Below are positions 34,916 to 45,300 of a stretch of DNA of 64,000 nt, piece by piece. The notes under the pieces are model-generated. The model had not been told where the DNA came from. It saw only the letters and a list, made by a program, of their open reading frames with translations, and made no database searches. A program made the position numbers and the translations under genes. Source of the stretch: Mucilaginibacter xinganensis (GTDB taxonomy: Bacteria; Bacteroidota; Bacteroidia; Sphingobacteriales; Sphingobacteriaceae); assembly GCA_026225055.1 (NCBI GenBank), contig JAMFSA010000254.1, positions 1-64,000 on the forward strand, in the 5' to 3' direction. Positions within the stretch are counted from its first letter, which is position 1. Each line of letters opens with the position of its first letter.

Positions 34916-35749
34916 ATGTTAAAGCAATTATCTGTAACGCTGTTTTCGGCGTTTCTATTGATCTCATTTTCGTGCCAGGCCGGGCCTGCTGATCCGGTGG
35001 TAAAAAATTCCAATTCACTTAAAAACGCGGCTGTTGGCGGCTCAACCTTAAATGCGGCAGCTATTATGGCCCGCAAACAGATTCCTGTCATTTGCTGGCA
35101 CCAGATACGCGATTGGCGGCCTACTGATTCTAAAACATCACGAGATTATATCATGCCCATCGCCGCGTTTAAGATGCACATTAAAATGCTGGCTGATAGC
35201 GGCTATCATACAATTCTTCCCGATCAGCTTTATGATTACCTCACTAAAGGCACTAAACTGCCAAGTAAACCTATCCTGCTTACGTTTGACGATACCGACC
35301 TTGATCAATTTACCATCGCCCGGCCAGAGTTGAAAAAGTATGGCTTTAAAGGTTTATTTTTTGTGATGACAGTACCGTTAGGTAAACCTCACTACATGAG
35401 CAAAGAACAGGTTAAAATCCTATCAGATGAAGGCAATGTTATTGGCAGCCATACCTGGGACCACCACAATTTCAAAAAATACCAGGGAAAGGATTGGGAA
35501 ATTCAGCTGGATAAACCTACCAAAACACTGGAACAAATCACAGGCAAAACCATGACCTATTTTGCTTACCCCTATGGCTTATGGAATGCTGAAGGGTTGC
35601 CGCAACTCCACAAGCGTGGATTTAAAATGGCTTTTCAGTTAGCAGAAAAACGCGATCCTCAGGATCCTTTAATGACCGTAAGGCGAATTTTGGACAGCGG
35701 TTATTGGAGCGACAAAACTTTTAGTAACAGCATTAAGCACAGTTTTTAA
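34916..35749 (+). CDS. Polysaccharide deacetylase, exported (probable lipoprotein)
   Basis: Carbohydrate esterase 4 (NodB) fold enzyme, 277 residues, expected to remove acetyl groups from an N- or O-acetylated polysaccharide in the envelope. A signal peptide ends with FSCQAG (Cys20 as a possible lipid site). Metal and catalytic residues are seen in LLTFDDTDLDQ (about residues 123-133) and GSHTWDHHNF (about 175-185). FAYPYGLWN is the typical motif 3-like stretch. It is followed after 11 bp by the phosphoesterase gene. A second deacetylase lies at 38196, so the pair flank one operon. Confidence 0.87.
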   Translation: MLKQLSVTLFSAFLLISFSCQAGPADPVVKNSNSLKNAAVGGSTLNAAAIMARKQIPVICWHQIRDWRPTDSKTSRDYIMPIAAFKMHIKMLADSGYHTILPDQLYDYLTKGTKLPSKPILLTFDDTDLDQFTIARPELKKYGFKGLFFVMTVPLGKPHYMSKEQVKILSDEGNVIGSHTWDHHNFKKYQGKDWEIQLDKPTKTLEQITGKTMTYFAYPYGLWNAEGLPQLHKRGFKMAFQLAEKRDPQDPLMTVRRILDSGYWSDKTFSNSIKHSF

Positions 35750-35760
35750 AAAAATATCTC

Positions 35761-36639
35761 ATGAAAATATCCTATTTAACACTCATTTGCGTAGCGGTAG
35801 TATTGCTCTCATCCTGTGAGAAAAAACTCCCCCGGCCCGATCATATCATCGTGATTATAGAAGAAAACCATGGCTATGATGAAGTCATTAATTCGCCGAA
35901 TGCCCCTTTCATCACGCAGTTATCCAAAGAAGGCGCACTGTTTACAGATGCGCATGGCGTTATCCACCCAAGCCAGCCTAATTACCTGGCTATTTACTCC
36001 GGCAGCACCCAGGGTATAACCGGCGATACATGCCTTAATGGTACCACTTTTACCACGCCAAACCTTGGTGCGTCGCTTATCAGTAAGGGATTTACCTTTA
36101 AGGGCTTTGCGCAAACCATGCCTTCAGCTGGTTTTTTGGAATGTGAATATTTAAAAAGCAGTTTAACAGGTGCCTCACTTTATGCCCGCAAACATTGCCC
36201 ATGGGTAGATTGGCAGGGCGACCAGGAAAACAATATCGATTCCACGCTGAGCCAGCCAATGACTGCCTTCCCAAAGGATTTCAGCAAATTACCAACAGTA
36301 GCGTTTGTGATCCCCGATATGGATCATGACATGCACAACATCGGCGCACCGGGGGATGCCGCAGCTGTACAGCGGGGTGATCAATGGTTGAAGGAAAACC
36401 TTGCAGCATATGTAAGCTGGGCAAAAACACATAACAGCCTGCTTATTGTAACATTTGACGAGGATGACTTTAAATTGGTTAACCACATCCCAACAATAAT
36501 TGCAGGCGCAATGGTAAAGCCAGGTAAATATGATCAACACATTAATCATTACACCGTGTTAAATACTATTCAAAGCATGTACGGTTTGCCTTTGTCGGAT
36601 ACCACTACTGCCGGAAAAATAAATGATATATGGCAGTAG
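35761..36639 (+). CDS. Phosphoesterase-family lipoprotein (acid phosphatase-like)
   Basis: A 292-residue lipoprotein (LLSSC, Cys19) of the phospholipase C/acid phosphatase phosphoesterase family (alkaline-phosphatase-like fold). The N-terminal metal-binding motif HIIVIIEENHGYDEV, the HGVIHPSQPNYLAIYSGST segment with its nucleophile region, VIPDMDHDMHN and IVTFDEDDF are all present. It should hydrolyse phosphate esters outside the cytoplasm; lipid, nucleotide or sugar substrate is unknown. The gene overlaps the following membrane protein by 10 bp. Confidence 0.85.
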   Translation: MKISYLTLICVAVVLLSSCEKKLPRPDHIIVIIEENHGYDEVINSPNAPFITQLSKEGALFTDAHGVIHPSQPNYLAIYSGSTQGITGDTCLNGTTFTTPNLGASLISKGFTFKGFAQTMPSAGFLECEYLKSSLTGASLYARKHCPWVDWQGDQENNIDSTLSQPMTAFPKDFSKLPTVAFVIPDMDHDMHNIGAPGDAAAVQRGDQWLKENLAAYVSWAKTHNSLLIVTFDEDDFKLVNHIPTIIAGAMVKPGKYDQHINHYTVLNTIQSMYGLPLSDTTTAGKINDIWQ

Positions 36640-37922
36640 ATAATGATTTTTTGCACTATCCTGTCGGGCCTATTGCTTTAAAGATGGCAGTGTCTGTAGG
36701 CATAGGCATGCTGGTGGGTATGGAGCGAAAATGGTCGCATAAGGAAGCAGGCATCCGTACCTTTTCTATAGTTGCCCTTTTAGGCATGCTCGCCACAATA
36801 GCCGGGCAAGACTTCATTATCGCCGCTATGGTAGGCGTATTTCTACTGGTCATCGGCATTAATGCACGTAGCCTGATGGTGGATAAAGCGGTGGAGATTA
36901 CCACCTCGGCGGCGCTCATTGCCAATTACATGCTGGGTGTATTGGTTGGGCTTGGACATATTTTCACGCCCGTTGCCGGTGCAATTGTCATGACCATGTT
37001 GCTGGCCTGGAAAACCGAGTTGAATAAATTTGCCGGGGGGTTACTGCCTTCTGAGATCAGGAGCGCTATCCTTTTAGGGTTGATCGGTTTTGTAATCTAT
37101 CCTGTATTGCCTGATAGGTATATTGACCCATGGCAATTGTTTAATCCCAGCGATGCATGGCTTAGTGTTATCGCCATCGCCGGGATTGGTTTTATCAACT
37201 ATGTCTGTCTGCGTATATTTAGTACAGGCGGGCTTTATCTGGGAGCTATTTTTGGGGGATTGGTAAACAGCACGGCTACTGTTGCCGAGGTAAGTTCGAG
37301 GGCACAATCATCAGGAATGGCTTCTAAAATAACCTCGCTGGTATTGCTGACTACCATAGCCATGTTTGCCAGGAACCTGGTTATTGCTACCTTATTTTCG
37401 CCCGCCTCTATTACCGCTACTTTAATGCCGCTTGTCGCCATGTTGGCCGTTGCCGGGCTAATGATTTTAAGGGACAAAGTAACGGAAGGTAAATTAGCAA
37501 CCAATACAACCGCCCTTAAGCTGGATTCTCCTATTTCTATAAAAAAGGTTTTATGGTTTGGTATGCTGTTTATTATTATACAGGCAGCCGGCACGTTGCT
37601 CACAAGGTTATTTGGAAGCTTTGGGCTGTTGGCAACCGGCGTGTTTGGAGGTTTGGTGAGCAGCGCAAGTACCACAGCGGCTGCGGCAACCATGGCGATG
37701 CATGGAAAAATAAGTCCGGCATTAGCCGGTAGCGTAGCTATCGTTTCTTCACTTGCCAGTGCGGTGATCAACCTGCCTATCGTTTGGCGGACAATACAGG
37801 ACAAAGCTATTCTCAGGAAAATGACCATTGAAACGGCGATCGTGATTGCAGTAGGCTTGATCATCGTAGCATTGGACCGGGTATTCCAATTATCTGAATT
37901 CGTGATTAAACATTTGAATTAA
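36630..37922 (+). CDS. MgtC/SapB-family DUF4010 membrane protein
   Basis: Integral membrane protein of 430 residues with about twelve segments. The N-terminal MgtC-type domain shows VGIGMLVGMERKWSHKEAGI and RTFSIVALLGML; the rest is a DUF4010 region with GGLVNSTATVAEVSSRA and GGLVSSASTTAAAATMA repeats. Function of this fusion is not established; MgtC relatives affect magnesium and phosphate homeostasis. It overlaps the phosphoesterase gene by 10 bp and the next small gene by 1 bp, so the products may act together in phosphate or envelope physiology. Confidence 0.82.
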   Translation: MAVDNDFLHYPVGPIALKMAVSVGIGMLVGMERKWSHKEAGIRTFSIVALLGMLATIAGQDFIIAAMVGVFLLVIGINARSLMVDKAVEITTSAALIANYMLGVLVGLGHIFTPVAGAIVMTMLLAWKTELNKFAGGLLPSEIRSAILLGLIGFVIYPVLPDRYIDPWQLFNPSDAWLSVIAIAGIGFINYVCLRIFSTGGLYLGAIFGGLVNSTATVAEVSSRAQSSGMASKITSLVLLTTIAMFARNLVIATLFSPASITATLMPLVAMLAVAGLMILRDKVTEGKLATNTTALKLDSPISIKKVLWFGMLFIIIQAAGTLLTRLFGSFGLLATGVFGGLVSSASTTAAAATMAMHGKISPALAGSVAIVSSLASAVINLPIVWRTIQDKAILRKMTIETAIVIAVGLIIVALDRVFQLSEFVIKHLN

Positions 37923-38194
37923 TGAAACCTTTCTTTTTCAATTTGGATAACAGCCTGTCACTTATTATTCTTCCTGAAAACAAAGGTAGAGCCGCAGATA
38001 GTACTTATACGTTTCATTTATACAACGGCAATAAGCAAAACATGGGAAATAGCTTAAACGATCTCAATAATTATGCAGGCTTGATCTCCTTTGACTGTGC
38101 AGGTCAGGAGTTCTATTACACGCCGGGCAACCTGACAATCTCAAATCCTGAAATATTACGGCTAATTGCTGTAATAAAGACTAAAATTTATTAA
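37922..38194 (+). CDS. Small hypothetical protein
   Basis: A 90-residue frame of unknown function, translationally coupled by TAATG to the DUF4010 gene. It has no signal or membrane segment, and is mixed beta-like (DSTYTFHLYNGNKQNM, LISFDCAGQEFYYTPG). No family is recognised. Its tight position in the operon argues that it is real. Confidence 0.6.
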   Translation: MKPFFFNLDNSLSLIILPENKGRAADSTYTFHLYNGNKQNMGNSLNDLNNYAGLISFDCAGQEFYYTPGNLTISNPEILRLIAVIKTKIY

Positions 38195-38195
38195 G

Positions 38196-38996
38196 ATGAT
38201 GAAAAAAATAATACTATTCGGGCTACTCACTGTTACGATTGCAGTTCATGCTCAAAAACTCCAATGGCCTGAAAACAAAAAGGCTGTTATTGTACTCACT
38301 TATGATGATGCACTGCAATCTCAGATGGATATAGCAGTACCGCAATTGCAACGTGCGGGATTTACGGCAACGTTCTTTCTTACTGCCGATCTTAATTACA
38401 AGACTATACCCCGCTGGCGCAAATTAAGCCAACAGGGGTTTGAATTGGGTAATCATACTATCTTTCACCCTTGCCTGCCCACAGATGATAACGCCGTATC
38501 TTCAGCAACCTATACAGCATATGGGATGATCCGCGAGATCGATTATATGAACGATTTTCTTTTCGCAATAGATGGCAAAATGCGGCGGCCGTTTGCTTAT
38601 CCCTGTGCAGAAACACTGGCCGGGGGAAAAGATTATGTAGATACGCTTAGAAAATATGGATTATGCAGTTATGCGCGTGTGGGAGGTGACACCAGCGCAG
38701 TAGTAACTGACTTTAAACATCTCGATATTTTAAGAATACCTTCTTATGGGTTAGATGGTGGCGAAACTGGCGAACAATTGATTGCTTTTGTAAAAAAGGT
38801 ACAGCAGCGTGGTGGTATGGGCATTATTATGTTTCACGGGATCGGTGGTGATTATATAACCGTATCCAAAGAAGCACACCAGGCGTTGATAAATTATCTG
38901 CAACAAAATAAACGGCAAATTTGGGTAACTACTTTTCAAACTGTAATGGATTATGTGACGCAAAACAAAAGAAAGTTAAGACCTTCGACAAGGTAA
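38196..38996 (+). CDS. Exported polysaccharide deacetylase, second copy
   Basis: NodB-fold esterase of 266 residues with a signal peptide ending near residue 20 (VHAQ). Catalytic pieces: VIVLTYDDALQSQMD (Asp37/Asp38) and FELGNHTIFHPCL (His near 87 and 91), plus FAYPCAET. IIMFHGIGGDY provides the distal His. Last gene of the 34916-38996 run. It differs from the first deacetylase, so the two probably have distinct substrates or act in sequence. Confidence 0.87.
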   Translation: MMKKIILFGLLTVTIAVHAQKLQWPENKKAVIVLTYDDALQSQMDIAVPQLQRAGFTATFFLTADLNYKTIPRWRKLSQQGFELGNHTIFHPCLPTDDNAVSSATYTAYGMIREIDYMNDFLFAIDGKMRRPFAYPCAETLAGGKDYVDTLRKYGLCSYARVGGDTSAVVTDFKHLDILRIPSYGLDGGETGEQLIAFVKKVQQRGGMGIIMFHGIGGDYITVSKEAHQALINYLQQNKRQIWVTTFQTVMDYVTQNKRKLRPSTR

Positions 38997-39013
38997 TTAT
39001 CGGAAAGAAAACA

Positions 39014-39044
39014 TAAAAAAATGGCCGGAATTTCTTCCGGCCAT
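39014..39044 (-). terminator. Rho-independent terminator of the sulfatase/SusCD operon
   Basis: A 10-bp stem ATGGCCGGAA (39021-39030)/TTCCGGCCAT (39035-39044) with a TTTC loop. On the minus strand the hairpin is followed by a run of Ts (the A-run just below 39021). It lies 36 bp after the sulfatase stop. It could also block plus-strand read-through from the deacetylase. Confidence 0.8.
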
Positions 39045-39079
39045 GACTGGGCTAAATGCTTCCCTTTCTATTATCGCTG

Positions 39080-40621
39080 TTATTTATTATTCCCTGTTTT
39101 TTCCTTGTAATTATTCAGCAACTGATCAAACGCGCTAACCTTTTCAGGGTATTGCGAAGCCAGGTTATTTTTTTCGCCGATATCGGTATTCAGGTTATAT
39201 AATTGTGGTTCTGAAGCGTTACCTGTTTCTATACCCACCGATTCCATTAAGGCGGGGCCTTTATGTGGGGGGATATATTTCCATCCGTCTTTTACAATAG
39301 ATAAGCCGCTACCTTGTTCCACATAAACAGACCTGCCTTGTTTTGATTTTCCTAAAAGCGCATCTAAATGATTTTCACTATCTCCGGCATCCCCAGAAGG
39401 AAGTGTTTGACCAGTGAATGCTGAAAAAGAGGCCAAAAGATCTATTTGGGATACCAAGGCATCTGAAGTACCTGGCTTGATCTTCCCGGGCCAGGTAACT
39501 ATAAAGGGTATGCGCGTACCACCTTCTAAATTACTGTATTTACCACCTCGCATCGGCCCTGTTGGCGAATGCCCGTTGTACTTTGCTACCGCTTCATCCA
39601 GGTAACCGTCATTCAATACCGGGCCGTTATCGCTGGTGAAAATAATAATGGTGTTTTTGCTGAGATTTAAATACTTAAGCTGTTTCATGATTTCACCCAC
39701 CGTCCAGTCTAATTGTAAAATCACATCTCCCCTTAAGCCTAATCCGCTTTTGCCTTTAAAACGGGTTGCAGGCATACGCGGTACATGGGGCTCGGTCATG
39801 GCGAAATAAAGAAAGAACGGCTGATGCTGGTTTTGTTCTATGAAGTCCTTGGCTTTTGCCAGAAAGGTTGAAGATACTTCCTCATCAACCCATCGCGCCA
39901 TTTTGCCGCCGCTCATGTAGCCGATCCTGCCAATACCGTTTACGATGGTACCATCATGCCCCTGGCCTGGCGATGATTTTAACTTTAGCAATTCGGGATT
40001 TTCTTTGCCTGTTGGATCATTACCTATTTTGTGGGTATAGGATACTGCTATGGTATCATTAGGATCCAGCGCCACTATTTTATGATTTTCTAAAAAAACT
40101 GTAGGCACTCTATCAGCTGTAGCAGGGAAAATAAAGGAATAATCAAAACCTACCTCATTAGGCCCTGGTTTAACTTCACCATTCCAATCCTTTGCAACCG
40201 CATCTCCAAGTCCCAAATGCCATTTGCCTACAATACCTGTTTTATACCCGGCTTTTTTAAACATATTGGGTAAGGTAGTTCTGTCTGTCGGCACAATTAA
40301 AGCGGCATCGCCTGGCAGAATCCCGGTGCCTTGTTTGCGCCAGGGGTATTTGCCGGTCATTAGCGCATAGCGTGAAGGCGTACAGGTTGACGAAGTGCTG
40401 TGCCCATTCGTAAAACGAATACCAGATGCTGCTAATTGATCTACATTAGGCGTTTGTAACTTCTCAGCGCCATAACAACTCAGGTCGCTGTAACCCAGGT
40501 CATCGGTCATAATAATAATGACATTGGGCTTCGATGTGGTTAGATGTTGATGCTGCTGCGCGGTTGCACCAAGACTTAAAACAACGGCTAAAACAGCAAC
40601 AATTATATTTTTATTTTTCAT
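39080..40621 (-). CDS. Sulfatase (arylsulfatase family, formylglycine type)
   Basis: Exported type I sulfatase, 513 residues, expected to remove sulfate esters from a polysaccharide or small molecule in the periplasm. A signal peptide ends near residue 21. Calcium-binding Asp40/Asp41 lie in IIMTDDLGYSD. The maturation signature TCTPSRYALMTGKYP places the formylglycine precursor at Cys80. Other pieces are GKWHLGLG, FFLYFAMTEPHVP and IIFTSDNGP. It needs a formylglycine-generating or anaerobic maturase encoded elsewhere. It is the last gene of the operon after susD. Confidence 0.93.
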   Translation of the reverse strand: MKNKNIIVAVLAVVLSLGATAQQHQHLTTSKPNVIIIMTDDLGYSDLSCYGAEKLQTPNVDQLAASGIRFTNGHSTSSTCTPSRYALMTGKYPWRKQGTGILPGDAALIVPTDRTTLPNMFKKAGYKTGIVGKWHLGLGDAVAKDWNGEVKPGPNEVGFDYSFIFPATADRVPTVFLENHKIVALDPNDTIAVSYTHKIGNDPTGKENPELLKLKSSPGQGHDGTIVNGIGRIGYMSGGKMARWVDEEVSSTFLAKAKDFIEQNQHQPFFLYFAMTEPHVPRMPATRFKGKSGLGLRGDVILQLDWTVGEIMKQLKYLNLSKNTIIIFTSDNGPVLNDGYLDEAVAKYNGHSPTGPMRGGKYSNLEGGTRIPFIVTWPGKIKPGTSDALVSQIDLLASFSAFTGQTLPSGDAGDSENHLDALLGKSKQGRSVYVEQGSGLSIVKDGWKYIPPHKGPALMESVGIETGNASEPQLYNLNTDIGEKNNLASQYPEKVSAFDQLLNNYKEKTGNNK

Positions 40622-40647
40622 AATGGTTAAATGTTAAGAGGCTATGG

Positions 40648-42306
40648 TTATCTCAGATTGGGGTTAATATTTTGTTCCGACTGTGGAATTGGCCAGTGCT
40701 CGTCTTGCCCAACCCTGAATGCCTTTGTGGTAACATACCACCGCCCATCAGGATCAACTGCGCCACTTGGATTTTTTCGTAAATTGGTTGCTCCAGGATA
40801 AGGTGCGCCGTAAAACTGGCCTTGCAGCACGGTGCCCGCTACGCCCCAACGTAACAAATCCCATAAACGTGTCCCTTCCAATGCCAGTTCATTCCGACGC
40901 TCCCTACGTAAAATTACTCGTAATAAAGTTGGATTGGTTTCTGTAATTTTTGGCATGTTTACTGACGCCCTGCCGCGAACCTGGTTAATGGTGGCATCAA
41001 GTAAGGCCTGATTGATAGGTGCGCCGGATTCTAACTCAGCCTCCAGGTAACTTAGCAATACTTCTGAATAACGGATAATAGGTAAGGTTATACCAGAGTT
41101 AGCCAGGTTGTTCCCGGAGAAAACTTGTGAGTTAAATTTCATCGGGGCAAATCCGGTGCGGGTAGCTTGTTTAGTAAGCGTTAGCTGATCAGCCGAAGCA
41201 GCGTCCATTGGGTTGCTGTCATAAGTGATGTTTTTAAATGTCTGGCCATTGGATAAAATCGTATAATTTAAACGCGGGTCCCGGTTTTGGCCGATATTAG
41301 CAGGATTGTACCGTGGGTCAGCGAAGGAAAAAGGCGTACCATCATTGAACTCAAACGATTCGGCGAGGCTTCCCAGCGGGTCGGAGATCATATAGCCTCC
41401 TAAAGCGGCTGGGTAAATATGCTGTAGCATGGCATTAGGCGCGGTGTTGACCAAGTATTGGGTAGCGAAAATGATCTCTTTACTACTTTCATTGCTACCA
41501 TCGAACAGACTGGTAAAGTTCGGGTCAATGCTATTGTCGCCGTAAGTAATAATCTGGTTATACGTAGTGGCGGCAGTGCTCCATTTTTGTTCGGCAAGGT
41601 ACACTCGCCCTAAAAAGGCCAGCGCGACCTGAGCGCTTGCCCGACCCATTTCGGCCGCGGTAAGCGCACTGTAACGTGGTAAACCAGCGGCAGCAGCGGT
41701 AAACTCGTTTTCTGTATAGGTATAAATGTTTGCTAAAGAGGCTTTCGTAACATTGTTTGCCTGCTGTTCAGTTAGCGTAGTGGTTACCAGGGGTACAGCC
41801 CCAAAATATTGCGACAAATAAAAATATTGGCATGCCCGTATAAAACGTACCTCTGCAATATAACGGTTGGTTAGCGCCGCACTCAGGTTGGCTTTAGCCA
41901 CATTTTCAAGAAAATAGTTACATCTTGCAATTCGCGCGTAGCTAAGGCTCCAGTAAGCAGAAATGATCGAGTTAGTCGGGGTAAGGGTACCGTTTGTGAG
42001 GCTAACTATTGGCGAACCATCGCCGCGCCTGTCGTAATCATTATCCGAGGCAAATTCTAAAAATAGAAGACCGTAATATGACCACCAATCAGTCGGACTA
42101 TATTCGGCCCCGGTATTCGGGCTGGCGGCCATTTGAATATTGCCGCGGTATACGCCGGCAAGTGCTATCAACACATTTTGAGGACTGCTCCAAAAGTTTT
42201 GGGTTGTGAATTCGTCAATAGGATTTTGATTTAAATCCTTTCGGCATGAACTGAGATTAATGGAAATCATTAATATAGTAAGAAAAAATATATAGCGATA
42301 TTTCAT
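40648..42306 (-). CDS. SusD/RagB-family outer-membrane lipoprotein
   Basis: Surface lipoprotein that caps the partner SusC channel and binds its ligand, 552 residues. Lipobox LSSC with Cys21, then KDLNQNPIDEFTTQNFWSS as in SusD families. TPR-like segments follow (AEVRFIRACQYFYLSQYFGAVPL), and the C-terminus has LRRERRNELALEGTRLWDLLRWG and the closing QSEQNINPNL. It sits between susC (17 bp upstream) and the sulfatase gene, implying a sulfated ligand. Confidence 0.93.
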   Translation of the reverse strand: MKYRYIFFLTILMISINLSSCRKDLNQNPIDEFTTQNFWSSPQNVLIALAGVYRGNIQMAASPNTGAEYSPTDWWSYYGLLFLEFASDNDYDRRGDGSPIVSLTNGTLTPTNSIISAYWSLSYARIARCNYFLENVAKANLSAALTNRYIAEVRFIRACQYFYLSQYFGAVPLVTTTLTEQQANNVTKASLANIYTYTENEFTAAAAGLPRYSALTAAEMGRASAQVALAFLGRVYLAEQKWSTAATTYNQIITYGDNSIDPNFTSLFDGSNESSKEIIFATQYLVNTAPNAMLQHIYPAALGGYMISDPLGSLAESFEFNDGTPFSFADPRYNPANIGQNRDPRLNYTILSNGQTFKNITYDSNPMDAASADQLTLTKQATRTGFAPMKFNSQVFSGNNLANSGITLPIIRYSEVLLSYLEAELESGAPINQALLDATINQVRGRASVNMPKITETNPTLLRVILRRERRNELALEGTRLWDLLRWGVAGTVLQGQFYGAPYPGATNLRKNPSGAVDPDGRWYVTTKAFRVGQDEHWPIPQSEQNINPNLR

Positions 42307-42323
42307 GACATTTGTGATTAATA

Positions 42324-45300
42324 TTATAAACTAAAATTAACACCCAGCGTATAGTTGGATAAATTGGGATAATACCCCCCTGAATTGCTTAACTCCGGAT
42401 CATTCCCTTTAGGGAATTTTGTGAACGTAAACAAGTTTTGCGCGCCTAAACTCACCCTTAATGCTTTAACTCCTATTTTTGTAATCATGGCTGACGGAAA
42501 GGAATAGCCTATCTGTAAATTCCTAATCTTGAAATAGCTTGCATTATATAGATAGAAATTGGATGATGCAGTATTTCCGTTTCCGGCATTAGAGATCACT
42601 TGTAACCTGGGGTATTTGGCATTAGCGTTATTATTGGCTGGCGACCAATAATTATCGGCAACAAATTGCGGTACGTTGCCATTTTGATAAAATGCCCATC
42701 CCATGTAACCGGTCAACTGGTTAACCACATCTCCAACGCCCTGCCCAACAATAGCCAGGTCGAAATTCTTGTAGTTTATGTTCAGGTTCAGACCATAACT
42801 GTATTTAGGTATCGAACTTCCCAGGTATGTCTCGTCAGCAGTAGTAATTTTGCCGTCACCGTTACGGTCTACATAGCGAATATCGCCGGGTTGTGGACTG
42901 GGATTAACTGCTGTTTCATTAGGGTATTTTGCGATCTCTGCCGTACTCGTGAATAAACCAGCAGTTTTATAACCATAAAATGCATTCAAAGGATAGCCGA
43001 CAACCTGGCTGCCATTGCTGATCAGTCCGCTAGGCTGTAGAACATCACCAACACCAAGATCGATCACTTTCTCATTGAGAATACTGAAGTTACCAGTTAT
43101 ATTATACCCAACCGGGCCAAAGTGGTTTTTAAAATTAGCTGTAAACTCAAAGCCCTTATTGGAAAGCTTGCCCGAATTTGTTACACCAGGCGTATATCCC
43201 AGAACAGTTGATACACTTCCTGTAGGGGCCGTAAGGATGTTGTAAGTATAACGATCATAATAAGTTGCGGTCACCGTCAGGTCGTTAAATAGTGTTGTCT
43301 CCAATCCTAGATCTTCGGTACGTGTGGATTCCCAATGCAAGTTCGGGTCAGTCAAAGTGGTCAGTTGGGCGCCTGATGAAAGGGCACCTCCAAACGGATA
43401 ATTATACCCCGTGTTCAGCACGCTTTGGTAAGGATAAGCTTGTGCGTCGGTGCTAGAGCTGGGATAAAGGTTCTGGTTACCCAAAACACCATATGAAGCC
43501 TTAAGCTTGAGATCATTTAGCCATGTAAAGCGGTCTTTTAAAAAATTCTCCTGCGAAATGCGCCACCCTACTGCCACTGCAGGAAAAACGGCATAACGCA
43601 AATTCGTTGGGAACTTTGAAGAACCGTCATCACGGATATCACCTTCAATCAGATATTTATTGGCATAATTGTAACCCAACCTGCCGAAATAAGAGTCAAG
43701 CGTATATACCGAAGAGTATCCGGTATTGGTTTCGGTAGACGGATCGCCTGCCTGCAATTGAGTAAGGGTATTACTGTAATAATTACCCCTGCTGGCATAC
43801 AAGTAATTATACTGCTGGTACTCATAAGTGTGGCCTAACAATATATCAAAGTGGTGTTTTTTAAAGTCTTTTTTGTACTCAATCAATTCCTGTAATGTTT
43901 TATAAGGATCTGAATTATTATACTGCGCAAAAGTGCCCGGGCCCAGGGTTACGGTATTGGTTAATACCTGGTTGGCATTAAAACGCTGGTTGTTTTCTGT
44001 CAGCTGTGTATATGCCCCTATAACCGATACGGTAAGATCGGGTATTATCTTGTAATCGAGGCGCTCATTGATCAGCAGGTCCGTTTGCAGGTCATTGGCA
44101 AACGATTCGTTATTAAAATAAGTGTAAGGTGTTCCGTTATTAACCCCGGTAGAAAACTGACCGGGCGACGTATAGATAGGAATAACGGTCGGAGTGCGTA
44201 TCAACTGACTGATCATGGTAGGTAAGCCATCAGCCGATTGCAATGTTGCAGGCATAGCCGGTTCCTTTTCGGTATACTGGGCACCTGAAAGCCTGGTGGT
44301 AAGTGTAAGATTTTTAAATATGTGATTGGTCATATTCAAGCGGACATTATAGCGCTGGAAATTGTTTTTAGCTACAATACCGTCCTGATCCAAATAACCG
44401 AATGCAAGCATATACTGTGTGCTTTGTGTATTGTTGGAAAAGCTTAGGTTATGGGCAGTTTGCAGCGTCGAATTTTTTATGATCATTTTGATCCAGTCGG
44501 TATTGGGATTGCCTGCAGCAAATTGTGCGATCTGCGCAGATGTGTAGGAGCCTGGCTGGGCTATATTCATCAAAGTGGCGTACTCCGCTGCACCTGCAAA
44601 TTGAGGAGGATCAGTCGGTTTTTGAACGCCGACATAGCCATTATAATCAATATGCAGTTTATTATCGGTATTCTTTCCGCTTTTTGTGGTTACCAGTATA
44701 ACACCGTTGGCGGCCCGCGAGCCGTAAATTGCGGCTGTTGATGCATCCTTTAAAACGGAAACGCTCTCCACTTCTGATGGGTTGATCTCATTAAAAGAGT
44801 TAGCCGGGATCCCGTCAACAAGTATAAGAGGTGCCGGCGACGCGCCGTACGACCCTAACCCGCGTATCTGGATATTGGCACCATCGGCTCCGGGTTGCCC
44901 CGATGTTTGGGTAATGTTAACACCGGCTAATTGTCCGGTAAGTGCGTTTGAGAGAGAAGCTGTTGTACGGTTATTGATATCTTTGGCATTCACCTGGGCT
45001 ACCGAACCGATCATGTCACCCCTTTTCACCGTGCCGTAGCCCACCACCACCACATCGGTTAAGTTATTGTCGGCTGATTTCAGGACGATAGTTAGGTTAT
45101 CTGCCGATTTTATCTTTACCTCTCTGGCTGCATAACCGATAAAAGAAACCTGCAAAGTGGCATTTTCCGCAACGTTTTTGAGACTAAAAATGCCATTGCC
45201 GTCGGTAACTGTGCCCTGCTGGTTACTATCTTTTATCCTGACCGTTGCGCCGGGTAAGGGCGCACCTGTAGTATCAACTACCTTACCAGTGACAGTAATT

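Noticed and set aside
37235..37864. Long minus-strand open frame opposite the DUF4010 gene
   Set aside because: It is an antisense shadow of a membrane protein with clear family motifs on the plus strand. Its sequence shows no recognisable domain.
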